This document shows, piece by piece, positions 36,411 to 45,126 of a DNA stretch of 64,000 bases; the stretch's first letter is position 1; the number at the start of each line of letters is the position of its first letter. The notes beneath the pieces were generated by a model. The model was not told the DNA's origin and ran no database searches. It saw only the letters and a program-made list of their open reading frames with translations. A program made the position numbers and the translations under genes. This DNA is from JBAZHE01 sp964547855 (GTDB taxonomy: Bacteria; Patescibacteriota; Patescibacteriia; Patescibacteriales; WJLG01): assembly GCA_964547855.1 (NCBI GenBank), contig CAZJPG010000004.1, forward strand, positions 1 to 64,000, given 5' to 3'.

Positions 36411-36439
36411 TTGACTTTATGGTCGACGTGTGCTATAAT
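36411..36439 (+). promoter_or_regulatory. consensus promoter of the propeller-protein gene
   Basis: TTGACT (36411-36416), 17-bp spacer, TATAAT (36434-36439). Confidence 0.8.
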
Positions 36440-36451
36440 TTCCAATAGATT

Positions 36452-36481
36452 TTCGCGTCCCCGCAAGGGGGCTCTCGCGAA
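36452..36481 (+). promoter_or_regulatory. stable 5'-UTR hairpin
   Basis: TTCGCG (36452-36457) pairs with CGCGAA (36476-36481) around an inner CCCC-GCAA-GGGG stem. It lies at the start of the predicted transcript, about 60 bp before the start codon, and may protect the mRNA 5' end. Confidence 0.5.
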
Positions 36482-36543
36482 CGTACTTTAAAAAGGATTG
36501 GCATCCTCGTATTTATTGTCAACTTCAAAAAAGGAGATTCAAG

Positions 36544-37860
36544 ATGCGTAACGTATTATTGACCCTGTTGTCGTTGGCCTTGGTAGCCAACGTTATGTCA
36601 GCGGAGAATGTTAATGTTGATTTTTTCACTTCTTCGAACTGGATAAAGTCTGCTGGTGTTAACATGAACAATGAATATAATTATCCGAAAAGCTCGCACC
36701 CTTTTCGCAATGAGGAGTGGATTTCTGCGACTACCAATATTTATTCAGTGTCTTCTTCCAGCAACTTTGAGGTTTTGGATCATTTCCTTCTTCCCTCTGA
36801 CATGCCATCTAATTATCAAGCGGTGTTCGAATTCGCTTTCGACAATTTTGGTAATATTTGGATGGCTCATCACGAGGGCGTTACTCGGTATAATGAAAAG
36901 ACCAAGACCTGGAAGCATTATACTGACCTTGGTTTGGGAAGTCAGGCTCGGGCTCGTCGCATTCAGTACGACAGCAAGCACAAAAAGCTTATGGTCGGAA
37001 CGATCGACGGTTTCGTCTCAGCAACGATCAATCCTGACGGCTCCGTGGCTAGTTGGAATAAGATGCTTCCTGACAGCACCGATAAGACGGTCCACTGCAT
37101 CGGTTATTATAACGATGAAATGTGGGCCCAGAATACCAAGAATATTTACCATTATGTCGATGGCAAATGGACTGGATATTCAGCTGAGGACCTTGGTGCT
37201 GTGACATTCGTTCGGCCGGCCACTGCCTTTGTGGATAAGAATGGTGATTGCTGGACAGCTGTCATGGATACTGAGATCGTATTCAATTCGAAGTATCGAT
37301 TGGCTAAATTTGAACATTCTTCCGGTTCTTGGAAGAGCGTTCAGGTCGAGGGTGTCGATGAGTGGGATCCGCATAGTGCTGAAACGCATCGTATGGCTAA
37401 CGGAATATATTCGATCGCCATCGATAGAAATGGTGTTATGTGGTTGTCTGGCGTCTGGAGCTTGATGAAGGTAAACGACCTTGCAGCTTCGAAATTGACC
37501 GTAAAGTACATGACCAAGTGGGATAATGGTGACTTGCTGAACACCGATTATGTCATTCTCGGCCTTAATCCGGCCAGTGGATTGAAGGTATCGGCTCGCA
37601 AGCAGATAGAAGATACCACCGGTCTTGGAGCGTATTACGCTTCAGTATCGTCGGTTCGCCAGCCATTCATTCGAAACTTGACCATTGCTCGCAACAAAGG
37701 TCAGCAGTACATCGGCACTTTTTCGCTCGATGGTCGTCGAATCGCCAAGTCCAATCCAGCACTTTCGGCCGGAAATTATCTTCAGATGTTCCGGACGGCA
37801 GAGGGGCAAAATAGTATTGTCAAAGTTATGAGTTTGACCGCCAATCCTTCTCATAATTAA
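36544..37860 (+). CDS. secreted beta-propeller protein with C-terminal sorting-like domain
   Basis: 438 residues. Signal peptide at 1-20 (MRNVLLTLLSLALVANVMSA). The body has propeller-type repeats in which D-x-N/F-G-N/V-x-W recurs (DNFGNIWMAHHEGVTRY, DKNGDCWTAVM, DRNGVMWLSGVW), as in two-component-regulator propellers. The last 60 residues (GTFSLDGRRIAKSN...LSAGNYLQMF...) resemble the type A C-terminal signal of type IX secretion in Bacteroidota and Fibrobacterota. That secretion system is not expected in CPR, so the gene may be foreign. It has a consensus promoter, a 5' hairpin, the strong site AAGGAGA 7 bp before ATG and its own terminator. Confidence 0.8.
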   Translation: MRNVLLTLLSLALVANVMSAENVNVDFFTSSNWIKSAGVNMNNEYNYPKSSHPFRNEEWISATTNIYSVSSSSNFEVLDHFLLPSDMPSNYQAVFEFAFDNFGNIWMAHHEGVTRYNEKTKTWKHYTDLGLGSQARARRIQYDSKHKKLMVGTIDGFVSATINPDGSVASWNKMLPDSTDKTVHCIGYYNDEMWAQNTKNIYHYVDGKWTGYSAEDLGAVTFVRPATAFVDKNGDCWTAVMDTEIVFNSKYRLAKFEHSSGSWKSVQVEGVDEWDPHSAETHRMANGIYSIAIDRNGVMWLSGVWSLMKVNDLAASKLTVKYMTKWDNGDLLNTDYVILGLNPASGLKVSARKQIEDTTGLGAYYASVSSVRQPFIRNLTIARNKGQQYIGTFSLDGRRIAKSNPALSAGNYLQMFRTAEGQNSIVKVMSLTANPSHN

Positions 37861-37882
37861 AATAATATTGTTTAGTCTTGTT

Positions 37883-37917
37883 AAGACCCGTTGAGTTAAC
37901 ACTCGGCGGGTCTTTTC
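37883..37917 (+). terminator. terminator of the propeller-protein gene
   Basis: AAGACCCG (37883-37890) pairs with CGGGTCTT (37907-37914), then TTTCTG. Confidence 0.7.
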
Positions 37918-38104
37918 TGTTGATCAAAAAACGACTCACCATCAACGTGGTATTTTTTTGTGTGACCAACCTGTTAGTATTTTTTTGAATGGGGTGGTGC
38001 TTGCCTGTGTAAAACTCAATAAAACTAGTTAAAAATTAGAGCCAATTATCTAATGTTCGTAGTTTTTTATTCTACAGGGCAATATTCAACAAAAACTCCA
38101 ATTA

Positions 38105-38113
38105 TGGTATAAT
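38105..38113 (+). promoter_or_regulatory. extended -10 promoter of the secretion-like operon
   Basis: TGGTATAAT (38105-38113) about 50 bp upstream of the first gene of the operon. The -35 region is poor. The remaining 37918-38104 shows no other signal. Confidence 0.45.
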
Positions 38114-38164
38114 TAACAATGTAGCGACAGCTGTTTTTATGTTAGCTTTAGCAATCTCGAAATT

Positions 38165-38800
38165 ATGCCCCAGACCGGCAGTGTAGACATCGATCTGATG
38201 CAGAAAAAGCGGCTTAGTTCCTTAGAGGAACAGAACCGGGCGGCCAATGAATTAAGGGATGCTCGGCGTTCTTCTGTTGCCGGATCAGTGAATGAGGAAA
38301 AAGGAATGACTCTGCGCCAGCAGGTCATAGCTGCGCGTAAACAACTTGCCGGTGCGGCTAAGAATGCTCGAAAAACATCCAGTGGTATGGGGGCCGTTAA
38401 AGGCCCTAATAAAGCCAAGATGGGGACAGCCCAGCTTCTTAAAGCGGCCTGGATAAACGTCATAGATAGTTTTGGCGCTACTTTGCTCTATATCAATTTT
38501 CATGCCTTTGCTCGCCTGATTCCTGGGTTGCGTAACGTATTCTGTCGTTTGGGCGAAGAGTGGTTGCCTAAAGGAACTTCGGCATCGATGCCGGGTCTTG
38601 AGGACAAGATAGCTAAGGTCGGTTTATTAGAGAAGATGTTGCTTGCCGTCGTTGATGCCATACTTTTAGCTGCGCTTTTGGTCGTTGTCGCGCTTTTCAT
38701 TATAATCGTCAATATGTTTTTTGCTAGTTGGAAAGAGAGAGTTGAGACTATATTTGAAAATTGGGAGCTTTTCAAAGAGCTAGTTAAATTGCTCGGATAA
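38165..38800 (+). CDS. membrane protein of the secretion-like operon
   Basis: 211 residues, unrecognised. Residues 1-95 are basic and coiled-coil-like (many Arg, Gln, Ala); one strong hydrophobic segment lies at about 158-183 and a weaker one near 100-120. It ends 2 bp before the VirB6-like gene, and the whole run 38165-48464 reads in one direction with short gaps, so it is the first gene of that operon. It may be an inner-membrane or cytoplasmic-side component. No function is claimed. Confidence 0.8.
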   Translation: MPQTGSVDIDLMQKKRLSSLEEQNRAANELRDARRSSVAGSVNEEKGMTLRQQVIAARKQLAGAAKNARKTSSGMGAVKGPNKAKMGTAQLLKAAWINVIDSFGATLLYINFHAFARLIPGLRNVFCRLGEEWLPKGTSASMPGLEDKIAKVGLLEKMLLAVVDAILLAALLVVVALFIIIVNMFFASWKERVETIFENWELFKELVKLLG

Positions 38801-38802
38801 AA

Positions 38803-41325
38803 ATGCTCGATTTTATAAAAAACAAATTTCAATCGTTAACGAAGAACAAGAAGACTGTCGTGTCTTTTTGTTTGGTTTTTGTTTTATTCGCTTTATTGGT
38901 ATGGTTTGGGACCGATGTTGTTTGGGCGGCATCAAATGATAATAACATTGCCGCTGGTGAGAAGACGGCTGGGATCATAGCTATAATCATAAGTACGATC
39001 GCCGGGTGGTTGATAAATATTTTTGGTGCTATTTTTTCGTCTATTTTGAACGTGGTCGTGGCCGTTGCTAATTACAATGATTTCTCCAATGCCCAGGCAA
39101 TAGTTCTTGGCTGGGTGGTCGTACGCGATATTTGCAACATGTTCTTTATACTGATCTTGTTGGTCATAGCCTTCGCCGTGATATTGCGTATCGATGGATA
39201 TGATGTCAAAAAAATGATCCCGAAGTTGCTGATCATGGCTGTGTTGATAAATTTTTCCAGAACGATCTGTGGTTTGATAATCGATGCGGCTCAAGTAGTG
39301 ATGTTGACCTTTATTCATAGTATAAAGGGGATGGGCGGTCATTTGGTGGACATGTTTGGAATTAAGGATTATCAGACGTTCAGTAAGGACAGTAAGGGAA
39401 ACCCGAATTCCGGACAGATAGTCGTTGCCTCTGTTTTGGCTATAATTTTCATGTTGATAGCTACGGTTGTCGTTATTGCTTTGTTGGGAGTATTGGTCAT
39501 GAGAATAATCATGCTTTGGATATATGTCACTTTGTCGCCGTTGGCGTTTTTCTTAGCCTCGTTTCCGCAGGGAAAGAAATATTCTCAAAAATGGTGGAGT
39601 GAATTTTCCGAGAACGTTATCGTCGGCCCAGTTTTGGCATTTTTCCTTTGGCTTTCTTTTGCCACTTTGGGAAGCGTCACCGATGGCAGCAAATTGTTAG
39701 GACCAGATGTAGATCTTTCCAGCGGTTCGCCAAGTGGTTTAACAGGCATACTTTCCGGCTCTAATGTCATGAAATTCGCTATATCCATCGGCATGCTTTT
39801 AGGTGGCTTAATGATATCGTCTAGCATGGCCGGAGCGGCTGGAGGGTTTGCTGGTAAAGCCATGGGCAAGATACAGGCCGGCGCTGCTTGGACTAAACGC
39901 AAAACTTTGGGTGCGGCAAAAACAGCCGCAGTGGCTACTGGTGGGGCGGCTTTGGGTGTGGCAGCTGTCACTGGTAAGTCACTCGATCGTTTTGGTGGGG
40001 GGATGGTAAATGCTGGCTTGAAAAAAGCAGGTTTGTCCAAGGGGAATAATAGCATATTGGCCGACCGTGGATTGATTGGTGGGAGTTTTTCTGCAGTTAG
40101 GGGTGGAACTTCCAATCTCATGGCTAAAGTGAAAGAGACTATCTCTAAAAACAGGACATTGAATGATGATATATACCAATCTCAATTTAATAAGGACGGC
40201 ATAGTTGAGCATAGAGGAGAAAAATATAAAGTTAATAGCTCTGGAGAGTATCAACGCATAGATGATAAAGGAAATCATGTTTCACCAACCGAAGCCAATG
40301 CTTTCTTGACCAATGCTGACGGTAAGAGAGTGAAGAAAGGCGCCATGAATAGCTTTGCCATCCAAGCCTTTAAGAGGTCGATGAGAGAGGCTACTTCTGG
40401 TTCAAGGGCAGCCTCCAACGCTCTTGAGGAAAAAAATATTGAAGAGGCCAAAAATAAGATCAAAACATCTGGCATGTCTAATGAAGAGGCGCGTCGTCGT
40501 ATGGAAAGCTCCGGGACCACTGCTATCGAGAAAAAGGCTTTGGTTATGCATTTGGCTGAAGAGAAAGGCTTTGAGAGCATAGACCAAAGAGAAAGAGCTC
40601 AAAAAATCCTTGGCGGCAACGAGTCATTGGTTAAAAAATTCGGTGATACGGTGGTCAAAAATCAGGTTCATTTGGCATATAATTTGAACGCCGTGGACAA
40701 AAAAGGTAATCCTGACACTGATAAGCGCGCGCTGGAGCGAAATAGAATGATGAAAGATTTGTCCAAGAATAATATTGATGTGCGTAATTTGTCGAAAGAG
40801 GCTATTGGGGACACGGCCTTCATGGATGCGGTTCATGACTGGGCCGGTGATTCCAAATTCTCCAATATTATGAAGGCCAACGCTGAGGCGGGTGGCAAAA
40901 AGAATCAGGAGAATGTCGTCAATGCTTTGTCTAGAAAAGTTGACAGAACAAAACTAAAGACAGATAAATTCGCAAAGATTCAAGCTGATATAAGCGGCGA
41001 TCTTTCTCTGGCATTCAATTTGCAAAACGATGGAAAAGGTGGAGTTGATACTGCTGCCGTAGCTCAATATTTGGCGACCGCGAAACCAAAGCAGCTCGAA
41101 TCAATTGACAATGATGCTATGGATAAATTAATGAATGTTTTATCTGGTTCACAGAGAACCGGAATACAGAATGCTATAGGAAAGAGTGTGTCGTATGCTC
41201 AAATAAAAAGCATATATAAATCTGGTAATCAAGAATTAGCCAAACGTCTCAAAGATGATATTCTTAATATTGGAGGCAACGCAGCCGTTGATATTCGTGG
41301 AGATGCTGAATTGATGTCGCTTTAA
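38803..41325 (+). CDS. VirB6/TrbL-like polytopic membrane protein
   Basis: 840 residues. The first 350 contain a signal-like segment and about six long hydrophobic stretches with the VirB6/TrbL style (FILILLVIAFAVILRIDGYD, TLSPLAFFLASFP, GLMISSSMAGAAGGFAG). After about residue 360 comes a long hydrophilic tail rich in Lys, Ala and Asn with no Cys. In conjugation-type systems VirB6 lines the inner-membrane channel; the extended cytoplasmic tail is commonly seen in CPR versions. It lies between two hypothetical genes and upstream of prgI and virB4. Confidence 0.82.
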   Translation: MLDFIKNKFQSLTKNKKTVVSFCLVFVLFALLVWFGTDVVWAASNDNNIAAGEKTAGIIAIIISTIAGWLINIFGAIFSSILNVVVAVANYNDFSNAQAIVLGWVVVRDICNMFFILILLVIAFAVILRIDGYDVKKMIPKLLIMAVLINFSRTICGLIIDAAQVVMLTFIHSIKGMGGHLVDMFGIKDYQTFSKDSKGNPNSGQIVVASVLAIIFMLIATVVVIALLGVLVMRIIMLWIYVTLSPLAFFLASFPQGKKYSQKWWSEFSENVIVGPVLAFFLWLSFATLGSVTDGSKLLGPDVDLSSGSPSGLTGILSGSNVMKFAISIGMLLGGLMISSSMAGAAGGFAGKAMGKIQAGAAWTKRKTLGAAKTAAVATGGAALGVAAVTGKSLDRFGGGMVNAGLKKAGLSKGNNSILADRGLIGGSFSAVRGGTSNLMAKVKETISKNRTLNDDIYQSQFNKDGIVEHRGEKYKVNSSGEYQRIDDKGNHVSPTEANAFLTNADGKRVKKGAMNSFAIQAFKRSMREATSGSRAASNALEEKNIEEAKNKIKTSGMSNEEARRRMESSGTTAIEKKALVMHLAEEKGFESIDQRERAQKILGGNESLVKKFGDTVVKNQVHLAYNLNAVDKKGNPDTDKRALERNRMMKDLSKNNIDVRNLSKEAIGDTAFMDAVHDWAGDSKFSNIMKANAEAGGKKNQENVVNALSRKVDRTKLKTDKFAKIQADISGDLSLAFNLQNDGKGGVDTAAVAQYLATAKPKQLESIDNDAMDKLMNVLSGSQRTGIQNAIGKSVSYAQIKSIYKSGNQELAKRLKDDILNIGGNAAVDIRGDAELMSL

Positions 41326-41337
41326 TTTTGTTTTTAA

Positions 41338-42441
41338 ATGAATATTTTTCAACAAAAATTGAATAAATTACCAAAAGAAGTGGCGTCGTTTTTGGTATCA
41401 ATGGAGGCTGTTAAGCTGAATAAGGAGGTTTGTGGTAAATATGGATTAAAAGGCGACCAGGTGGACAAATATGTTAATTTAGTCAGTTCTCTATTTTTTA
41501 AAGAGGTTTCTTTAGATGAGCTCGTGAAGACTGTGTCTTCTTTGTTTGGTTTTGATAATTTCAAGGCTAATGAGATGTCGAAGGACATTGCTGGTATTAG
41601 GCTTTTGGTTGTAAAAGATTGGGTTGCCGGAGTTAAGGAGTATATTGAATCACTGAATGGAAAAATTGAAGATTATGCGCCTTACGTTGAGAGACAAAAA
41701 AAGGCTCTAGAAGATGAGGACAAGTTCTTCAAAGAGGCAATGGCTGAAGAGTCTCTGGATGATCAAAAAGACTCTGATAAAGAAAAAGATTCTGCGGTTA
41801 ATCGCAGTGTTGTCGAATTTGATATTACAAAGGAAAAAAATGACAGTGTTAATAATTTTAAAGAATCTGTTTTAGAGTTGCTGGATTCAGACAACGAGCC
41901 TTTAGCTGATGAGTATAATGGTATTTTGCTGCAAGTTCTTATCGATGGCGGTGTTTCCGCTAAGGTCGATTTGGAAAAAGCTTTGTATGAGAATCAAGAA
42001 CGTTTGACCTCGGCCCCATTCATGCTTGATGGCAAAGTGTCTTCTGGTACTGTTGCTAATTGGATAAAATATTTTATCTCTATAAAAGGCACAGGGATTT
42101 TTGATAATATAGTTTTGTCTTCGTTCTTAGTCCAGTCACCTAACGCCAAGGCTTTGAGCGAAGTAGAAAAATCTCGTTTGCGCAAATTGCTGCTCTTGTA
42201 TCGTAATTTGAAATTTTTTCCGGAAAGCATGCCGAATAATACCGGCGAAGGTTGGGAGATAATACCTACACAGGTCACCGAAGAAGTCCAAAGAGAGGTT
42301 AAGGTCGTTCAAGAGAAGAAGGATTCTGAAAATGAAAAAAAGATCCAAGAGTTGCGAGCGACTCTAGCTAAATATCCAGAAGGAAGTTTGGCCAGAAGGG
42401 CCGTGGAAGAGGAGATCAAGAGAGTAAAAAGTCAAAAGTAG
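41338..42441 (+). CDS. hypothetical cytoplasmic protein of the secretion-like operon
   Basis: 367 residues, acidic, no membrane segment. The N-terminal 110 residues form a helical domain starting FQQKLNKLPKEVASFL that resembles the start of the next gene's product (KFTKLPADIQQKAS), so the two genes share a domain and are probably paralogous in part. The C-terminus is a coiled coil (about 315-367, KKIQELRATL). More AT-rich than neighbours. Function unknown. Confidence 0.75.
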   Translation: MNIFQQKLNKLPKEVASFLVSMEAVKLNKEVCGKYGLKGDQVDKYVNLVSSLFFKEVSLDELVKTVSSLFGFDNFKANEMSKDIAGIRLLVVKDWVAGVKEYIESLNGKIEDYAPYVERQKKALEDEDKFFKEAMAEESLDDQKDSDKEKDSAVNRSVVEFDITKEKNDSVNNFKESVLELLDSDNEPLADEYNGILLQVLIDGGVSAKVDLEKALYENQERLTSAPFMLDGKVSSGTVANWIKYFISIKGTGIFDNIVLSSFLVQSPNAKALSEVEKSRLRKLLLLYRNLKFFPESMPNNTGEGWEIIPTQVTEEVQREVKVVQEKKDSENEKKIQELRATLAKYPEGSLARRAVEEEIKRVKSQK

Positions 42442-42534
42442 AAGTAGAGAATTTGTTTTTTGATATTAATAAGAGAACTTTTGATTTCACGATAAGTCTA
42501 TTCATTTTTAACTTTTAACTTTTTATTTAATACT

Positions 42535-43917
42535 GTGCTTGAATACCTTGATAAATTCACTAAGTTGCCGGCAGATATTCAACAGAAGGCTTCCAGCCAG
42601 GAGGTCCTTTTAGCGTTAGATGAGTTATCTTCTCGCTATAATGTCGATCTAGCATCCTTTGTCATGAGGGTGATGGTCGGCGATTTGATGTATCGCAATA
42701 TGCTGGCTAGCTTGATCAAGGAATTCGACATGGAGCTCGATCAAGCCGAATTGCTGGAGGCCGAGCTTCGTGATCGTGTCTTTAAGAAGGTACAGGATTA
42801 TTTGCTTGGCACAGCCAAGCCAGAGCCAGCCACTGAAGAAGAAATTAAGGAAGTCGAAACTGTCGTCGAAAAGGCCGAGAAAGAGGAAATAAATATTAAA
42901 AAGTTGCCAGAAGGTGAGGAAGAGAAGCTTTTAATGGCCCCTAAAAATGATCTAGATGAAAAGAAAGTAAAAAGTGTTCCGGTTGAAAAACCGTTAGTCG
43001 CCGAAGAAGAGAAAGAGATAACTGAAATTAAGAAAAAAATGCCAGTTGGCCAAGAAACCGAGGCCGACAGGTATTCCCGCGTAGCGGCTGATGTCCTTGA
43101 GGAGTCTGGCCTTAATATGCCAAGCGAAGGATTGAATTTGCGTTTCAAGCAGATAATGATCACATATCTTAAGGGTATACGTACGAAGATCGAGACCAGA
43201 GAGACGATGACTAAACCAGTTATAAGTGGTGGTCTTAATCTTGATAATCCGGAAGTAGAGAGAATTATCGCTATTGCCAATAAAAAATTAGCTGAAGAGA
43301 ATAAGAGGGCTCCTTTGGGAAAAGTTAAAATAGAGGAAGGCCCATCAGGATTCGTCTTTAAGAAAGAAGAAATAGCCGAAGCCTTGGGTAAAGTTCCTCC
43401 AAAACCTAAGGATGAAAAAGGAATGACCATGACTGGCGAGGAATATGATTTGGCAGCAGAGATAAAGAAGGGTAATGTTTCCGCTTCAGCGTCAGCTTCC
43501 GCGTCGACCCCAAAACAACAACCAGAGACCACACAAAGGAAGGCGAAGGTAGTCGGTGGAAAAAAGGCCATGGACGATATCAAGACGCCGCAGATAATGA
43601 GTCCGATAGACGAACTGGCCTATATGGATCTTGTCACCTTCCGTCGATTAGATAGTGACCCAGTGCGACGTTGTAAAAAGATAGAGGATAAAATCGGTCT
43701 TTTGGCCAAGGAGGGCATCGATCGCCAGCTTGAAGGTATCAAAGCCTGGCGCTTGAATCCGGTAAATAAAACTTACATATCAATGGGTCAGGATAGTATA
43801 ACGCAAGGCAAGGGGATTGATGATATAATAGTTGACCTTAAGAACAAAGGCTTTAATTATCTGACTAGGGTCGAATTCGAGGCGATAATGGATCTTAATA
43901 ATAGATTGCGATTTTAA
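42535..43917 (+). CDS. hypothetical protein of the secretion-like operon, helical N-domain plus charged linker
   Basis: 460 residues, GTG start. Residues 1-90 share the helical domain of the upstream gene. A long Glu/Lys-rich linker (about 95-175) follows, then a helical region, a run of Ala-Ser repeats (about 318-325), and a conserved-looking C-terminal domain (about 350-460) with LAYMDLVTFRRL and RCKKIEDKIGLL. No membrane segment or catalytic motif. The stop shares one base with the start of prgI. A cytoplasmic scaffold or adaptor is a reasonable guess only. Confidence 0.75.
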   Translation: MLEYLDKFTKLPADIQQKASSQEVLLALDELSSRYNVDLASFVMRVMVGDLMYRNMLASLIKEFDMELDQAELLEAELRDRVFKKVQDYLLGTAKPEPATEEEIKEVETVVEKAEKEEINIKKLPEGEEEKLLMAPKNDLDEKKVKSVPVEKPLVAEEEKEITEIKKKMPVGQETEADRYSRVAADVLEESGLNMPSEGLNLRFKQIMITYLKGIRTKIETRETMTKPVISGGLNLDNPEVERIIAIANKKLAEENKRAPLGKVKIEEGPSGFVFKKEEIAEALGKVPPKPKDEKGMTMTGEEYDLAAEIKKGNVSASASASASTPKQQPETTQRKAKVVGGKKAMDDIKTPQIMSPIDELAYMDLVTFRRLDSDPVRRCKKIEDKIGLLAKEGIDRQLEGIKAWRLNPVNKTYISMGQDSITQGKGIDDIIVDLKNKGFNYLTRVEFEAIMDLNNRLRF

Positions 43918-44372
43918 TGCAAATGTTCACTGTTCCGCAGTTCATAGACGCGGAAGACAAAATAATAGGAGCGATGACGGTTAGGCAATTCGTTATTTGC
44001 CTAGCTGGTGTGGCCGTGATCGGAATTGGTTGGAAAATATTCGATTTTTCTTTGTTTGTCGTTTGGGGTATTGGTAATTTAGCGGTGTTTGGAGCTTTTG
44101 CTTTTGTTAAAGTCAATGGTCGCCCTTTTCATTATTTTGTGTTGAATGTGGTCCAGACATCAAAAAAACCACGCTTAAGAGTTTGGAATCATAGAAATCC
44201 TTTGAAGGACGTGGTGTCTTCGGAGGACGACAAGGGAGAGGCCGTTCACACTGCAGCCAAGGTCGTTCCAGTGAAGCCTCATCCAGCGGGGTCGCGTTTG
44301 AGAGAACTTTCTTTGATCGCCGACACCAAGGGTGCCTATAAGGGTGGAGAGGGCGAAGAGATAGTCGAATAA
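43917..44372 (+). CDS. prgI: PrgI family protein (VirB3-like)
   Basis: 151 residues. It begins FTVPQFIDAEDKIIG, has two adjacent hydrophobic helices (about 22-65) and then NGRPFHYFVLNVV, the order seen in PrgI-family proteins of Gram-positive conjugation systems. PrgI is a small inner-membrane partner of VirB4. It overlaps the previous stop by one base and is followed by a VirB4-associated gene, as expected for this family. Confidence 0.88.
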   Translation: MQMFTVPQFIDAEDKIIGAMTVRQFVICLAGVAVIGIGWKIFDFSLFVVWGIGNLAVFGAFAFVKVNGRPFHYFVLNVVQTSKKPRLRVWNHRNPLKDVVSSEDDKGEAVHTAAKVVPVKPHPAGSRLRELSLIADTKGAYKGGEGEEIVE

Positions 44373-44405
44373 TTTAAAAAAGGAAAGTCAAATTATATTG
44401 TTTCT

Positions 44406-45092
44406 ATGGCAGAAAGGAAAAATGAACTAGCAAAGGGGAGAATAAGCGTTTCGACGCAGCAGTTTTTGGATATCGCTGAGATTAAGGACGATACAGTGGT
44501 TATGCGCGACGGTACGGTGCGTGCCGTTCTTTTGGTCTCTAGTATTAATTTTGCCTTGAAGAGCGAAGAAGAACAGGATGCTATTGTCGGATCGTATGTT
44601 GGTTTTTTGAATAATATAAATTTTCCCGTGCAAATAGTCATTCAGTCGCGTCGTTTGAATATAGATAACTACATAAACGAACTAAAGAAGAAAGAAAAGG
44701 AACAGACTAACGAACTCCTCAAGATGCAGACGACTGAGTATATAAATTACATACAAGAGATCGTTCAGCTCGGCGACATCATGAGCAAGAGTTTCTATAT
44801 CGTCATTCCGTACAATCCATTGTCTGATAAGCACAAAGGATTTTTTGCCTCCATGCAAGAAGTCTTCAAGCCAGCTTCGGTCGTAAGGATGAAAGGCAAG
44901 CGTTTCGAGCGTTATAAGTCAGAGCTACAGCGCCGTCTTGAGAGTATCCAATCTGGCATGCAGTCCGCAGGATTAAAGACGGTTCGCTTGGATACCCAGG
45001 GTTTAATAGAGCTTTATTATACGACCTATAATCCCGATACGGCTGAAAACCAAAAGCTGACCGATATAAAGAATTTAAGGGTAGTAGGTTAA
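44406..45092 (+). CDS. TraC/VirB4 N-domain-like protein
   Basis: 228 residues without a nucleotide-binding motif. It starts AERKNELAKGRISVSTQQFLDI and contains VVMRDGTVRAVLLVSSINF and TQGLIELYYTTYNP, phrases found in the N-terminal, membrane-side domain of TraC/VirB4 ATPases. Here that piece stands as a separate gene just upstream of the ATPase gene, which keeps its own N-domain. It may pair with VirB4 at the membrane. Confidence 0.8.
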   Translation: MAERKNELAKGRISVSTQQFLDIAEIKDDTVVMRDGTVRAVLLVSSINFALKSEEEQDAIVGSYVGFLNNINFPVQIVIQSRRLNIDNYINELKKKEKEQTNELLKMQTTEYINYIQEIVQLGDIMSKSFYIVIPYNPLSDKHKGFFASMQEVFKPASVVRMKGKRFERYKSELQRRLESIQSGMQSAGLKTVRLDTQGLIELYYTTYNPDTAENQKLTDIKNLRVVG

Positions 45093-45126
45093 ATATAGGC
45101 GTTACGCTTTTTGCGTTACGTGTTAT

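Noticed and set aside
39585..40121. 178-codon minus-strand frame opposite the VirB6-like gene
   Set aside because: Pro/Ala-rich translation is a shadow of an Ala/Gly-rich coding segment; no ribosome site or promoter.
42798..43583. 261-codon open frame on the minus strand
   Set aside because: It lies wholly opposite a gene of the secretion-like operon with normal codon use; its Ser/Phe/Pro-rich translation mirrors the Glu/Lys-rich linker of the real protein.
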